DNA of 64,000 nt, from contig NZ_LMDI01000001.1 in assembly GCF_001425785.1 (NCBI RefSeq), positions 439,751 through 503,750 on the forward strand. The letters are read 5' to 3'. Numbering within the stretch: position 1 is the stretch's first letter; every line of letters starts with the position of its first letter. Shown here piece after piece: positions 1-7,529 of the stretch. This stretch comes from Rhizobacter sp. Root1221 (GTDB taxonomy: Bacteria > Pseudomonadota > Gammaproteobacteria > Burkholderiales > Burkholderiaceae_C). The position numbers and the translations under genes were made by a program. The notes below the pieces were generated by a model. That model did not search any database. It worked only from the letters and a program-made list of their open reading frames with translations, and was not told the DNA's origin.

Positions 1-1457
1 CGGCCGTCGCCGGTGACCACGGGGAAGGCGCGGTGCACCTGGCCCGCGCCGAACCAGCGTTCGGCCACCTCGGCCAGCGCCGTGTAGGCGGGCACGGTCT
101 GCGGCGTGCGGGTCATCACGTCGCCCACGTGAACTCGTTCCTGCGGGTCCACGCCGTATTCCCGGTAGACATGCCGGCCGCGGCGGGCGATGCGCTCGGT
201 CATGATCGAGCGGCGCATCAGCAACACGCTGACGCCGTGTGACACCGCACAGGCCAGCAGCAGCGGAAGCAGGGCGTTGCCTGCGCCGGTGAGGCCGAAC
301 GCGAACGCCGTGGCGGTCAGCGGCGCCCCCAGCACCCCGGCCAGCACCGCCGCCATGCACACGAGCGGCCACAGTGCCGCATCGCCCCCCGGCAGCACCG
401 GCGACAGCACGAGGCCGAGCCCCGCGCCGATCATCAGCAACGGCGCCAGCACACCGCCCGAGGTGCCCGACCCCAAGGCCACCACCCACATCGCGGCCTT
501 CACGGCCAGCAGCGACAGCGCGGCGCCGACCAGCAGGCGGTGGTTCAACAGGTCCGCGATGACGTCGTAGCCCACGCCGAAGGCCCGCGGCTGCCACCAG
601 CCGCCCAGGCCCACTGCCAGCCCGCCAAGCGCCGGCCACCACATCCAGTGCAGCGGCAGGCGGTGGAACAGGTCCTCGACGGCATAGAGGGCCCGCGACA
701 TGCCCGCCGACAGCAACCCGGCCAGCACACCCGCCACGACACACGATGCCAACGCCGGCCAACCCGCGGGCGCCGTCTCCAGCGGGAACAGCCGGCCGGC
801 CTCCAGCAGCAGCGGACGCATGAAACCTGCCACCGCGCACGCGATGGCCACGGGCAGCAGGCTGCGCGGCCGCAGCTCGAACAGCAGCAGCTCCACGCCC
901 AGCAGCACCGCGGCGAGGGGTGTGCCGAACACGCCGGTCATGCCCGCGGTGGCACCGGCCACCAGCAACGTCTTGCGTTCGGAGGCGGACAGGTGGAAAC
1001 GCTGGCCCAGCAGCGAACCGATGGCCCCGCCGGTCATGATGATGGGCCCTTCCGCACCGAACGGCCCGCCGGAGCCGATCACGATGCCCGACGACAGCGG
1101 CTTCAGGAGGGCCACCTTCGGCGACATGCGGCTCTTGCCGAAGAGGATCGCCTCGATGGCCTCCGGGATGCCGTGGCCGCGGATCTTCTCGGTTCCGAAC
1201 CGGGCCATCAGCCCGACGATGACACCGCCGATCACCGGCAGCGCAATCACCCAGGCGCCGAGCGTGTGCCCGGCCGGCGACTGGTCGGCGATGGAGACCG
1301 TCTGGAAAAAGAACAGGTTCGTGAAAAAGCGGATCAGCGTCAGCAGCACGAGGGCGGCCACGGTGCCCAGCGCACCGATGGGCACGGCCAGCGCGGCGAT
1401 CAGCAACAGGCGGGGTTGAGCCGCGTAGTCGCGGGCGGGGTGGGGCGAGAGGGCCAT
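1..1457 (-). CDS. ClC-family chloride channel/transporter with C-terminal CBS domain (3' end outside window)
   Basis: Inner-membrane chloride channel or Cl-/H+ antiporter. The minus-strand reading from ATG at 1457 gives a multi-spanning hydrophobic protein with the ClC selectivity-filter motifs in order. These are GHGIPEA (the GSGIP motif), SGGPFGAEGP (the GxEGP motif with its gating Glu kept) and TSGGVLAP (the GxFxP region, here with Leu instead of Phe). After the last membrane segment comes a soluble stretch (VGDVMTRTPQTVPA, then HRAFPVVTGDGR) typical of a CBS domain, and the window edge cuts inside it. About 485 residues are visible. It is divergent from the MarR gene at 1532, with 74 bp between them. 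The family call is firm. Channel versus antiporter cannot be decided from what is visible. Confidence 0.93.
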   Translation of the reverse strand, partial: MALSPHPARDYAAQPRLLLIAALAVPIGALGTVAALVLLTLIRFFTNLFFFQTVSIADQSPAGHTLGAWVIALPVIGGVIVGLMARFGTEKIRGHGIPEAIEAILFGKSRMSPKVALLKPLSSGIVIGSGGPFGAEGPIIMTGGAIGSLLGQRFHLSASERKTLLVAGATAGMTGVFGTPLAAVLLGVELLLFELRPRSLLPVAIACAVAGFMRPLLLEAGRLFPLETAPAGWPALASCVVAGVLAGLLSAGMSRALYAVEDLFHRLPLHWMWWPALGGLAVGLGGWWQPRAFGVGYDVIADLLNHRLLVGAALSLLAVKAAMWVVALGSGTSGGVLAPLLMIGAGLGLVLSPVLPGGDAALWPLVCMAAVLAGVLGAPLTATAFAFGLTGAGNALLPLLLACAVSHGVSVLLMRRSIMTERIARRGRHVYREYGVDPQERVHVGDVMTRTPQTVPAYTALAEVAERWFGAGQVHRAFPVVTGDG

Positions 1458-1531
1458 GGGAGCGTAGGATTCGACTGCGACGTGACCCCGAATTACATCA
1501 CGTCATGATCTAATTTGACCGCCGCCGCACG

Positions 1532-1984
1532 ATGCCCCCTCGTACCTCTTCGCGCACTTCTCCGCGCACTTCGCCGTTGTCCAAGGCCGATTTCGAGTCG
1601 TTGTCAGAGTTCCGCTACCAGCTGCGCCGATTCCTGCGCTTCAGCGAAGAGGCGGCGCAGGGGGAAGGACTGACCCCGCAGCAGTACCAGCTGCTGCTGC
1701 ACGTGAAGGGCTATCCCGGCCGGGACTGGGCCACGGTGGGGGAACTGGCCGAGCGGCTGCAGATGCTGCAGCACGGCGTGGTGGCGTTGGTGGGCCGGTG
1801 CGTGGCGGCGGAACTCTTGACACGCGAGCCGGGTGAAAGCGACCGGCGCCAGGTGATCATTCGGCTCACGCCCGCCGGCGACACCTGCCTGCGGCGGTTG
1901 GCCGAACGGCACCGGGCCGAGTTGCAGGCGCTGTCAGGGGTGTTCCAGGTGGCGCACATCTCGGCCTTCAACGACCGCACGTGA
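1532..1984 (+). CDS. MarR-family transcriptional regulator
   Basis: A 150-residue winged-helix regulator. The body starts after a Ser/Thr/Pro/Arg-rich N-terminal tail of about 16 residues. The MarR signature is present: a helical N-terminus (SEFRYQLRRFLRFSEEAA), the recognition region LAERLQMLQHGVVALVGRCVAAELL, and the wing with the conserved Asp-Arg-Arg (GESDRRQVIIRLTPAG). Length is normal for the family. It lies head-to-head with the ClC channel gene and so may control it or itself. A short dyad CGTGA-N12-TCACG falls in the 74-bp gap, but it is too weak to call an operator. The ligand is unknown. Confidence 0.9.
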   Translation: MPPRTSSRTSPRTSPLSKADFESLSEFRYQLRRFLRFSEEAAQGEGLTPQQYQLLLHVKGYPGRDWATVGELAERLQMLQHGVVALVGRCVAAELLTREPGESDRRQVIIRLTPAGDTCLRRLAERHRAELQALSGVFQVAHISAFNDRT

Positions 1985-1985
1985 G

Positions 1986-2276
1986 CTATTGCAAGGCGCG
2001 CATGGTGAGTGCCGACAGGTCTGCCACCGGCTGGCCCCAGCGGTCGCCGGCGGGTTCGGCCACCACATCGTCCACACGGAACGGGTTCGGCCGCAGGCAG
2101 CGCGGGCAGTTGTCGACGGCCTCGATAAAGACGAACTCGCACCCGTGGCAGCACATGGTGCCCGAGCGCAGCTCGGCCGCCGCCAGCTCGGCGAACACCG
2201 TGGGACGCATGGCCGCCACCGTCGCCAGGCAATCGGGGCAGTCCTCGTGCGGGTAGGAATGGTTGGCACAGAACAT
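1986..2276 (-). CDS. Small cysteine-rich (zinc-ribbon-like) protein of unknown function
   Basis: About 96 residues with six cysteines spaced as metal-binding pairs: ANHSYPHEDCPDC near the N-terminus, MCCHGC in the middle and CPRC after it, suggesting one or two zinc knuckles. The start at 2276 (MFCANHSYPHE) is chosen because GGAG lies about 6 nt upstream. The open frame extends to another ATG at 2354, which would add 26 residues with no better ribosome site. Its stop is next to the convergent MarR gene stop. No family is recognised. A nucleic-acid or protein-binding zinc ribbon is only an inference from the cysteine spacing. Confidence 0.55.
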   Translation of the reverse strand: MFCANHSYPHEDCPDCLATVAAMRPTVFAELAAAELRSGTMCCHGCEFVFIEAVDNCPRCLRPNPFRVDDVVAEPAGDRWGQPVADLSALTMRALQ

Positions 2277-2471
2277 GGGGGGCTCCACGGCGCTGAACAC
2301 ACGCCAAGCCACGATGTTCCGCCCATCGGCCGTCGCCCGCGCGGGGAATAACACCCGGAATCGCTGCCAGATCGGGGGTGCGGCGCCTATCGGCTGGCGG
2401 CGGGCGGCAACGGGATGCCAGGCGACACGTTCACGGGCGTGGTAGCTGCCGGGATGTCGGGGCCTCCTGGT

Positions 2472-3233
2472 TCAGGCATCGAAGCGGAAGGACCCATCGA
2501 GGTCGTTCGGCCGTGCCGGATCAAAGGCATAGAAATCCGTGGCGGTGTGCCAGGGGTTGACCTCGATCAGGCGCAGGTCGCCGACGGTCATGTCCGCGGC
2601 GGGTTGGCGAAGCAGGCACAGGTCGAACACGGCGTTGTGCAAGCCCGAGCGCCGTGTGCATTCCGCGGTGAACACCAGCAACAGGGCCTGCACGGTGACG
2701 GCATGTTGCTCGAGCCGTGGATTGCGCACCCCGTCGGTGGGCCGCTGGCTGATGCCCACGCACTCGCCGTTGCGCACGAGGCAACGGAACTCCAGCCCGG
2801 TTGGAATGGGGACCCACTCGCGCAACGTGATCACGGGCAGGGCACCATCGAGTTCGAGCCAGGCGGCGTCCTCATGAAAACGCCGTGACTCGTGGAGCAT
2901 CACGAGCGCGGTCCATGGGTCGTCGACCCGACCCGCCTGGCGCCGGAAGAACGGACTGTCCTTCGGGCTTCGGGTGTGGGTGCGGACGAAGGCCTGGCCG
3001 CCGAGCTTGTCGAGCGCGTCGTGCAGCTTCCCCAGCAAGCCGGCCACCACGGGATCGGAGCGGCCCCACACCGGCCCTTTCCACAAGGGCCCCTTCCGCA
3101 CGGCGAGGGACTCGGCGACGTTGAGGTACACCGGCTCAGTCTTGAACGACAGGGCCTTCAAGGCCTCCGGCCATTCGGTCAGGAACGTGGGGCGGGCGTA
3201 AGCGAGAAACGCCCGCGGGTCGAGTGGGGTCAT
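2472..3233 (-). CDS. D123-like (CDC123 family) ATP-grasp protein
   Basis: 253 residues starting at ATG 3233, which overlaps the stop of the upstream SUKH gene by 4 bp (ATGA), so the two are likely translationally coupled. The sequence resembles the D123/CDC123 ATP-grasp family: RTHTRSPKDSP (85-94), then TLREWVPIPTGLEFRCLVRN (137-155) followed by GISQR (160-164), and a C-terminal LIEVNPWHTATDFYAFD (222-238) matching the family's metal-binding DxNP-type motif, here E-V-N-P. Eukaryotic CDC123 helps assemble eIF2, which bacteria lack. Here the gene ends a T6SS effector-immunity string, so a modifying or immunity-related role is possible. The family call is by motif only, and the substrate is unknown. 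Confidence 0.6.
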   Translation of the reverse strand: MTPLDPRAFLAYARPTFLTEWPEALKALSFKTEPVYLNVAESLAVRKGPLWKGPVWGRSDPVVAGLLGKLHDALDKLGGQAFVRTHTRSPKDSPFFRRQAGRVDDPWTALVMLHESRRFHEDAAWLELDGALPVITLREWVPIPTGLEFRCLVRNGECVGISQRPTDGVRNPRLEQHAVTVQALLLVFTAECTRRSGLHNAVFDLCLLRQPAADMTVGDLRLIEVNPWHTATDFYAFDPARPNDLDGSFRFDA

Positions 3234-3820
3234 CGAGGGTGCCAGTCCTTGTCCGAATCGGGCGGCAATGCCATCTCCCAGGCGTTCCAGTCGGTAGGAC
3301 TGCGCTCCATGCGGTTGATGAAATCGATGAAGTCGGAGGCTACCCAGGCGACGTTGTGGTACGGGTCGGACGCGGCGTCTTCTTCGCTGCCCAAGGCCTG
3401 GTAGGACCAGAACAGCACCTCGCCGAAGCGGTCCGGGCGGAGGTCGAACACATAGCGTCCCCCCCCGCCATCGCCGACAAACGCAAACGTCTGTGGGGGA
3501 AGAAGGTGACCGATGTCCTGGTGCGTTTGCAGGAGATTCGACGCGGTTTCGGGTTGACCGGTGATCCGGTAGAAGGAGGCCAGTGTTCCAGCATGGTCCG
3601 ACACGTCGGCGGCGCTGCCGGCGGGCCACCACAGGCGCAGGATGGGAGGGCGATCGGGGTCGCCGCTCGTCAGCGTCGGATTGGCACCATTGAAGCGCAG
3701 CAGGTAGCGTTCGTAGTCCGTCGGAAGCGCGATGCCGCCGAGCGCGGCTTTGAGCGCGTCGATTTCTCCCTGCGTGACGGCGGGCCCTGCGTGCTCGAAC
3801 GTGATGTCTTTTCTCAGCAT
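3230..3820 (-). CDS. SUKH (SMI1/KNR4)-family immunity protein, second copy
   Basis: 196 residues from ATG 3820. The SMI1/KNR4 fold signature is seen: LPTDYERYLLRFNGANP, then a Trp-Trp pair (LRLWWPAG), FDLRPDRFGEVLFWSY and VASDFIDFINRM. SUKH proteins bind and block nuclease toxins in the cytoplasm. It has the same length as the copy just upstream and is clearly its paralogue. Both begin MLRKDI and end ALPPDSD-DW. The open frame runs further upstream into a relic of the toxin C-terminus (3821-3927), but the conserved MLRKDI start is the real one. It overlaps the D123-like gene by 4 bp. With no intact toxin directly in front, it is an orphan immunity gene or one with altered specificity. Confidence 0.88.
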   Translation of the reverse strand: MLRKDITFEHAGPAVTQGEIDALKAALGGIALPTDYERYLLRFNGANPTLTSGDPDRPPILRLWWPAGSAADVSDHAGTLASFYRITGQPETASNLLQTHQDIGHLLPPQTFAFVGDGGGGRYVFDLRPDRFGEVLFWSYQALGSEEDAASDPYHNVAWVASDFIDFINRMERSPTDWNAWEMALPPDSDKDWHPR

Positions 3821-3927
3821 GGTTCGGTTTTCCTGGAATCTCGGATCGGTGACGACCGACGCGCCACTGGTGTGTGCCGCGCCGCTGTCCACAGGGCGTG
3901 CCGTGGTCGGGTCCTTGTCGAGCGCGA
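3821..3927 (-). pseudogene. Relic of the WHH toxin C-terminal tip between the two SUKH genes
   Basis: This 107-bp spacer translates, in frame with the downstream SUKH gene, to a segment containing DSGAAHTSGASVV. The end of the intact toxin at 4527 reads GSGAAHTGGASIV. At DNA level both copies share GCGGCACACAC followed closely by GGCGCGTCG and GTCGTCA/ATCGTCA, then reach the same MLRKDI start. In the intact copy a TAG stop lies between toxin and immunity gene; in the relic the stop is lost. The simplest reading is a tandem duplication of toxin tip plus immunity gene, with most of the second toxin copy deleted. Confidence 0.7.
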
Positions 3928-4518
3928 TCATTCCGGGCGCCAATCCATATCCGAGTCGGGGGGCAATGCAGCTTCCCAGATGTTCCAGTTGGCCGGCTCG
4001 ATCTCGATGCGGTTCAGGAAGTCGATGAAGTCACGAGCGACCCATGCAACATTGTGGTACGGCTGCTGGGCAAGCATCTCCGCCCCGGCGAGATGCAGGT
4101 AGCTCCAATGGAGCACTTCGCCGAAGCGGTCGGGCCTCAGGTCGAAGAGGAATCGGCCGCCTCCGGCACTGTTTGCAAAGGCGATGCTCGACGGTGGCAG
4201 CAGGTGGGCGATGTCATGGTGCGTGGTCAGCAGGTCGGAGACGACCTTGGGGTCGACGTCGATCTTGTGCATCTCGCCGAGCATCACGCCGTGCCCATCG
4301 TCGGCGCCCGGTGACCCGACTGGCCACCACACTCGCAGCAACTGGCTCAAGGGGCGGTCGTCGAGGACGATGTCAGGCGCCGCGCCGTTCAGGCGCAACA
4401 TGTAGCGTTCGTATTCCTGGGGCAGTTGGATGCCGCCCAGCGCGGCCGTCACGCGGTCGAGGTCGGCCTGCACGATGGCCGGGCCCGGGCGGTCGAACTT
4501 GATGTCTTTTCTGAGCAT
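3928..4518 (-). CDS. SUKH (SMI1/KNR4)-family immunity protein, cognate to WHH nuclease
   Basis: 196 residues, ATG at 4518, 8 bp after the toxin stop. SUKH hallmarks: LPQEYERYMLRLNGAAP, LRVWWPVG, FDLRPDRFGEVLHWSY, VARDFIDFLNRIE. The family protects cells from HNH and other nuclease toxins by direct binding. Position immediately behind the WHH nuclease makes it the probable antidote. It is closely similar to the next gene (3230-3820) along its whole length, differing mostly in the central loop, as expected if the pair arose by duplication and one copy drifted to a new specificity. Confidence 0.9.
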   Translation of the reverse strand: MLRKDIKFDRPGPAIVQADLDRVTAALGGIQLPQEYERYMLRLNGAAPDIVLDDRPLSQLLRVWWPVGSPGADDGHGVMLGEMHKIDVDPKVVSDLLTTHHDIAHLLPPSSIAFANSAGGGRFLFDLRPDRFGEVLHWSYLHLAGAEMLAQQPYHNVAWVARDFIDFLNRIEIEPANWNIWEAALPPDSDMDWRPE

Positions 4519-4526
4519 GGTGAATC

Positions 4527-5402
4527 CTAGAAGGTCTTGTCCTTGACGATCGACGCGCCGCCTGTGTGCGCCGCGCCGCTGCCGCCACTGGACATCGACT
4601 TGTTGTGAAGGTCTACCGGCAGCAACTCCATCGTGGCGCCATCCTCCTTGTGATGCCAGACATACCCGGGCGGTTCGGTCCCCTTGATCCCGGGACCCGG
4701 CCAATCCGGCTTGTTCTCCTTGATCCGCATCGCGTCCCGAGCCGCAGTCATGTCCGAACCAGTATTTCCCTTCATCGCGGGGATTTCCACGCTGTCGATC
4801 TTGATGGGAAGGCCGTCCTTGCCGGTCGCCGTGGAGAAGTCCGGATACCCATTCTTGTATTCAACGTTGTAGTCGCCACCTTCGCTGGTCCACTTGCCGT
4901 TGCCGCGCGACCCCGGTGGATCCCAGGTACCCCGCGTGGGCAACTGCGTGCCGAACTTCTGCACCTCGGGATCGCATTTCTTGCAGGCGTTCGCGGCTTC
5001 CTTGCGTGCGTCCTGGGCTGCCTTGGCTGCGGCCTTGCGGTTGGCGATGTTTCGGGCGGCGCGCGCGTCCTCCAATGCCTTGGCCGTGGTCTTGATCGAC
5101 TCGGCAAGTTCTTTCAGCTTCTTGATGGCGCGGGCGCCCTTGGCCGTTTTTGCCACGGCGTCCCCGAGATACGGGATCATCGATACCGCCGACAAGCCCG
5201 CCCCGATCCAGTCGCCTTTGGCCAGGCTCATGACCGCGCTGATGCCGTCGCTGATCGGCGTGGGATCGACGATGCCGGCGGCATCGACTGCGCCCTGGGC
5301 AATTTCCCATTCCTTGCTCTGCGTGAGGCTCTTGAGCTTGTCTTCGAGCGCCGTGACCTGCTTGTCGGGGACCTTGTCGAGTTGCTGCAGCTTGTCGGTC
5401 AT
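4527..5402 (-). CDS. T6SS-associated HNH/Endo VII nuclease toxin, WHH type
   Basis: 291 residues from ATG 5402, overlapping the previous gene's stop by 4 bp. The N-terminus is predicted coiled and charged (1-35). It is followed by a hydrophobic glycine-rich segment, DPTPISDGISAVMSLAKGD then GAGLSAVSMIPYLGDAVAK (about 46-85), common in polymorphic toxins, then an Ala/Lys helical stretch with CKKC (140-143). The C-terminal tip carries the WHH nuclease signature: YVWHHKEDG (247-255), ELLPVDLH (259-266) and AAHTGG (277-282), whose histidines form the metal/catalytic site in the HNH superfamily. Expected action is DNA cleavage in the recipient cytoplasm. It lacks its own PAAR or VgrG domain, so delivery probably needs the separate PAAR and DUF4123 proteins upstream. 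Confidence 0.88.
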   Translation of the reverse strand: MTDKLQQLDKVPDKQVTALEDKLKSLTQSKEWEIAQGAVDAAGIVDPTPISDGISAVMSLAKGDWIGAGLSAVSMIPYLGDAVAKTAKGARAIKKLKELAESIKTTAKALEDARAARNIANRKAAAKAAQDARKEAANACKKCDPEVQKFGTQLPTRGTWDPPGSRGNGKWTSEGGDYNVEYKNGYPDFSTATGKDGLPIKIDSVEIPAMKGNTGSDMTAARDAMRIKENKPDWPGPGIKGTEPPGYVWHHKEDGATMELLPVDLHNKSMSSGGSGAAHTGGASIVKDKTF

Positions 5403-6031
5403 TTGGCTGGCGGCTTTCCATGGTCGCGCAGCCGGGCGGCTACCTCGTCCGCCCGAGCCTCCCAGTCGGCTGGCGTGCGACGGGCGCTCTCTGCCATCGC
5501 TCGGGCGAGGTCTTCCCTGGCCTGCGCCAGTTGCTCGGGTGTGGCAGGTGGGTACGGGCCAGGGCCCTGCGCCTGCTTCAGCCCCACCACCAGTTCTGCC
5601 CAGTCGTCGTCGGTGACCGGTTCCGTGGACAGGGGGCTCGACCGTTCGTCGGGATCGCGCCAGTAGCTGCCATCGCGGAACTCCCACGTCGAGGCCTCGA
5701 ACCAGGCGTCATCGAAGTCGTCGCCGAAGATCCGGTCCCACCGCTCGGCCGCTTCGAGCGACGGGTCGCCCAACATCGCGGCGATCTGCGGGTGCTGGTC
5801 GAAGTTCGGGTTGATGCGGTACATCAGCAGCACGTAGGCCATCAGGTCCTGGTCGGCGGCAAGGCCGTGGCGGCGTGCCCGCTTGAAGCCGGCGAGGACG
5901 GACGCGCGGCGCATGCCGTCGGTTTCGCGGTAGGTGGGGTGGGCCTCGCGGATCGCGTCCATCGTGCGCTGGATGAAGGCCTCTTCGTCCTGCTGCAGCA
6001 ACTGGTCGAACTGGTTCGGTGGAATGATCAT
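5399..6031 (-). CDS. Conserved hypothetical protein of the T6SS effector cassette
   Basis: 210 residues, ATG 6031, starting 3 bp after the DUF4123 stop and overlapping the toxin start by 4 bp, so it belongs to the same message. The N-terminal half (QFDQLLQQDEEAFIQRTMDA, then an Arg-rich helix and a DQDLMAYVLLMYRINPNFDQHP segment) is helical. The middle is rich in Trp and Asp, and the C-terminal 60 residues are Ala/Glu/Arg-rich and probably helical. There is no signal peptide or catalytic motif. Small soluble proteins in this slot are often effector-specific loading factors. That is an inference from position, not from a recognised domain. Confidence 0.65.
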   Translation of the reverse strand: MIIPPNQFDQLLQQDEEAFIQRTMDAIREAHPTYRETDGMRRASVLAGFKRARRHGLAADQDLMAYVLLMYRINPNFDQHPQIAAMLGDPSLEAAERWDRIFGDDFDDAWFEASTWEFRDGSYWRDPDERSSPLSTEPVTDDDWAELVVGLKQAQGPGPYPPATPEQLAQAREDLARAMAESARRTPADWEARADEVAARLRDHGKPPAK

Positions 6032-6034
6032 GGC

Positions 6035-6607
6035 TCAGGCGGTCATCGCAACGGAGACGGTGTCGAAGGCCAGCCTCGGCTCGAATCCGCGTGCGCCGTG
6101 CAGCCGGCTGAACACCTGGGCGGTATCGGCGTCGTTGCCCTCCACGATGAACCAGTCGATGGCGTCGCGCAGGAATTCGTCGAGTTGCTCACCCGTGCAG
6201 GTGGGCAGGAAGGCACGCATCACGCGCGGGTCGTAGAAGCGGAAGTAGGCCCGCTTGCCGTTCGGCAGGGTGACGAAGAGGAAGTGGCGCAGGTGGTGGC
6301 TCAGCGCCTCGGGGGTGAGCGACGTGCCGAGGAACAGGCCCACGCTCGTGCCCCAGCCGTCTTGCAGGAGGCGGTCGGTCACCCGCGATTCGGGCGCCAG
6401 CTGCACCAGGTACGGGGCATAGCTGCCATAGGTAGCGGCCGACTGGCCGCGGTACAGGCTGGTGTAGGGGCAGTCGCCCCCCGCGAGCAGGGGCACCACC
6501 CCGGGGTCGCGGGCCGCGTCGAGCAGCGCGAACACGGTGGAGCCGGTCGAGAACAACAACGCCTCGATCCGGTCGGCCCGCAACAGGCGCCGCCGCCTTT
6601 CAGGCAC
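6035..6607 (-). CDS. DUF4123 T6SS effector adaptor/chaperone (Tec-like)
   Basis: About 190 residues. The DUF4123 core is evident: TVFALLDAARDPGV near the N-terminus, and later YFRFYDPRVMRAFLPTCTGEQ, the family's best conserved block. These adaptors load a cargo effector onto its matching VgrG or PAAR tip. The start is uncertain: GTG at 6607 gives the smallest overlap with the PAAR gene stop (8 bp), while in-frame GTG 6616 and TTG 6625 would add 3 or 6 residues. None has a clear Shine-Dalgarno, consistent with coupling to PAAR translation. It sits between PAAR and the effector genes, the usual place. Confidence 0.87.
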   Translation of the reverse strand: MPERRRRLLRADRIEALLFSTGSTVFALLDAARDPGVVPLLAGGDCPYTSLYRGQSAATYGSYAPYLVQLAPESRVTDRLLQDGWGTSVGLFLGTSLTPEALSHHLRHFLFVTLPNGKRAYFRFYDPRVMRAFLPTCTGEQLDEFLRDAIDWFIVEGNDADTAQVFSRLHGARGFEPRLAFDTVSVAMTA

Positions 6608-6965
6608 CGTCGACACTTTCGACAAAGGGCGAGCCGTCGGCGGCCGCCTCGATCAGGCACTTGCCCTGGGCCTTGGCGCCGATCAGCACGGTGGGGAACC
6701 CGACCGCGATCACGCCGCCGTGCGCGGTCTTGTCGCCGAGGCGCGCCGCCGGCTTGCCGCCGATCAGCACCGTGGCCTCACCTTCGGCGATGGTGTCGGG
6801 CGGGCCCACGCAAAACGCCTTGTCGCCCTGGCGTGCCGCCGGCATGCCACCGATCAGCACGGTCACGCAACCCGGCGGCAGGATGGGGCCGCCCACGTGC
6901 GGCTTCGGGCCCGGATCGACCATCGGGCAGGTGTGCATGTCGGAGACGCGGGCGGCGGGTTGCAT
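6600..6965 (-). CDS. PAAR-domain T6SS spike-tip protein
   Basis: 121 residues. It has the repeated PAAR pattern: PAARVSDMHTCPM at the N-terminus, HVGGPILPPG, VLIGGMPAARQGD, VLIGGKPAARLGD, and TAHGGVIAVG then TVLIG. Cys and His residues for the tip zinc are present (HTCP, HGG, CVGPP). PAAR proteins cap the VgrG trimer and sharpen the spike. Beyond the core is a 26-residue tail (from AKAQGKCLIEA) that could contact cargo. It is encoded 12 bp behind the lipoprotein gene and overlaps the DUF4123 adaptor. Confidence 0.93.
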   Translation of the reverse strand: MQPAARVSDMHTCPMVDPGPKPHVGGPILPPGCVTVLIGGMPAARQGDKAFCVGPPDTIAEGEATVLIGGKPAARLGDKTAHGGVIAVGFPTVLIGAKAQGKCLIEAAADGSPFVESVDGA

Positions 6966-6977
6966 GGCGGGCTCGTG

Positions 6978-7529
6978 TCAGACCGGGTTGAACACGACGG
7001 TGCGCAGGCAGTCACGCGCACGCTCGGCGAACCCGAAGCTGAGCTTGCCCCAAGACTCCACGCGGGTGTAGCTGGCCTCTTCATCGAGTGACCGGCCGCG
7101 CGGGTAGTCGGTGAGTTGCAGGTTCTCGTAGCGCCCGAACACGGCGCTCTTCGGCACACACGCGCCGGACAGCGTGAGCACGAGGAATCCGGGGTGGGGT
7201 TGTTCCTTCTTGATGCGCAAGTCGAGGGTCTCGATCACCACGTCGTGGCTCAACGCGAGATCGGTGCCCTTGTAGAACGTGAAGTACTCGTTTTCGCTGT
7301 CGCGTGCAAGCACGACGTTCAGCGCGGACTCGATCTTGTCGGTGGCGAACGGCAGCCGCGTGGGCAGGTAGTCGATGACGGTCCAGAGGTCGAGGGTCTT
7401 CATGGGTTTTCCTTCGGGGAGGCGGCCTGCGGTGGAACAGCCGGGCAACACGATTGCAACCAGTGTTGCGGCGATCCAGCGGCGTGTGCGATCGGCCAGG
7501 TCATGGCTTCGCACCGTAGACCGAGTCAT
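6978..7529 (-). CDS. Lipoprotein, candidate immunity protein for the VgrG metallopeptidase
   Basis: About 183 residues from ATG 7529; an in-frame GTG at 7514 overlapping the VgrG stop is an alternative start. A positively charged N-terminus, a short hydrophobic run and the lipobox VLPGC (Cys31 from the ATG) indicate a lipid-anchored periplasmic protein. The mature part is mixed alpha/beta with no recognised catalytic motif (FTFYKGTDLALSHDVV, FLVLTLSGACVPKSA). It directly follows and slightly overlaps VgrG. Effectors acting in the periplasm are usually matched by periplasmic antidotes encoded immediately downstream, so I infer immunity to the VgrG C-terminal peptidase. No homologous family is recognised. 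Confidence 0.7.
   Translation of the reverse strand: MTRSTVRSHDLADRTRRWIAATLVAIVLPGCSTAGRLPEGKPMKTLDLWTVIDYLPTRLPFATDKIESALNVVLARDSENEYFTFYKGTDLALSHDVVIETLDLRIKKEQPHPGFLVLTLSGACVPKSAVFGRYENLQLTDYPRGRSLDEEASYTRVESWGKLSFGFAERARDCLRTVVFNPV

Noticed and set aside
1470..1500. CGTGA-N12-TCACG between ClC and MarR genes as the MarR operator
   Set aside because: Arms are short and the spacing is unlike common MarR sites; binding cannot be argued from sequence alone.
540..1508. Plus-strand open frames opposite the ClC gene
   Set aside because: The minus strand encodes all ClC filter motifs in order; the plus-strand frames are Arg/His-rich and motif-free.
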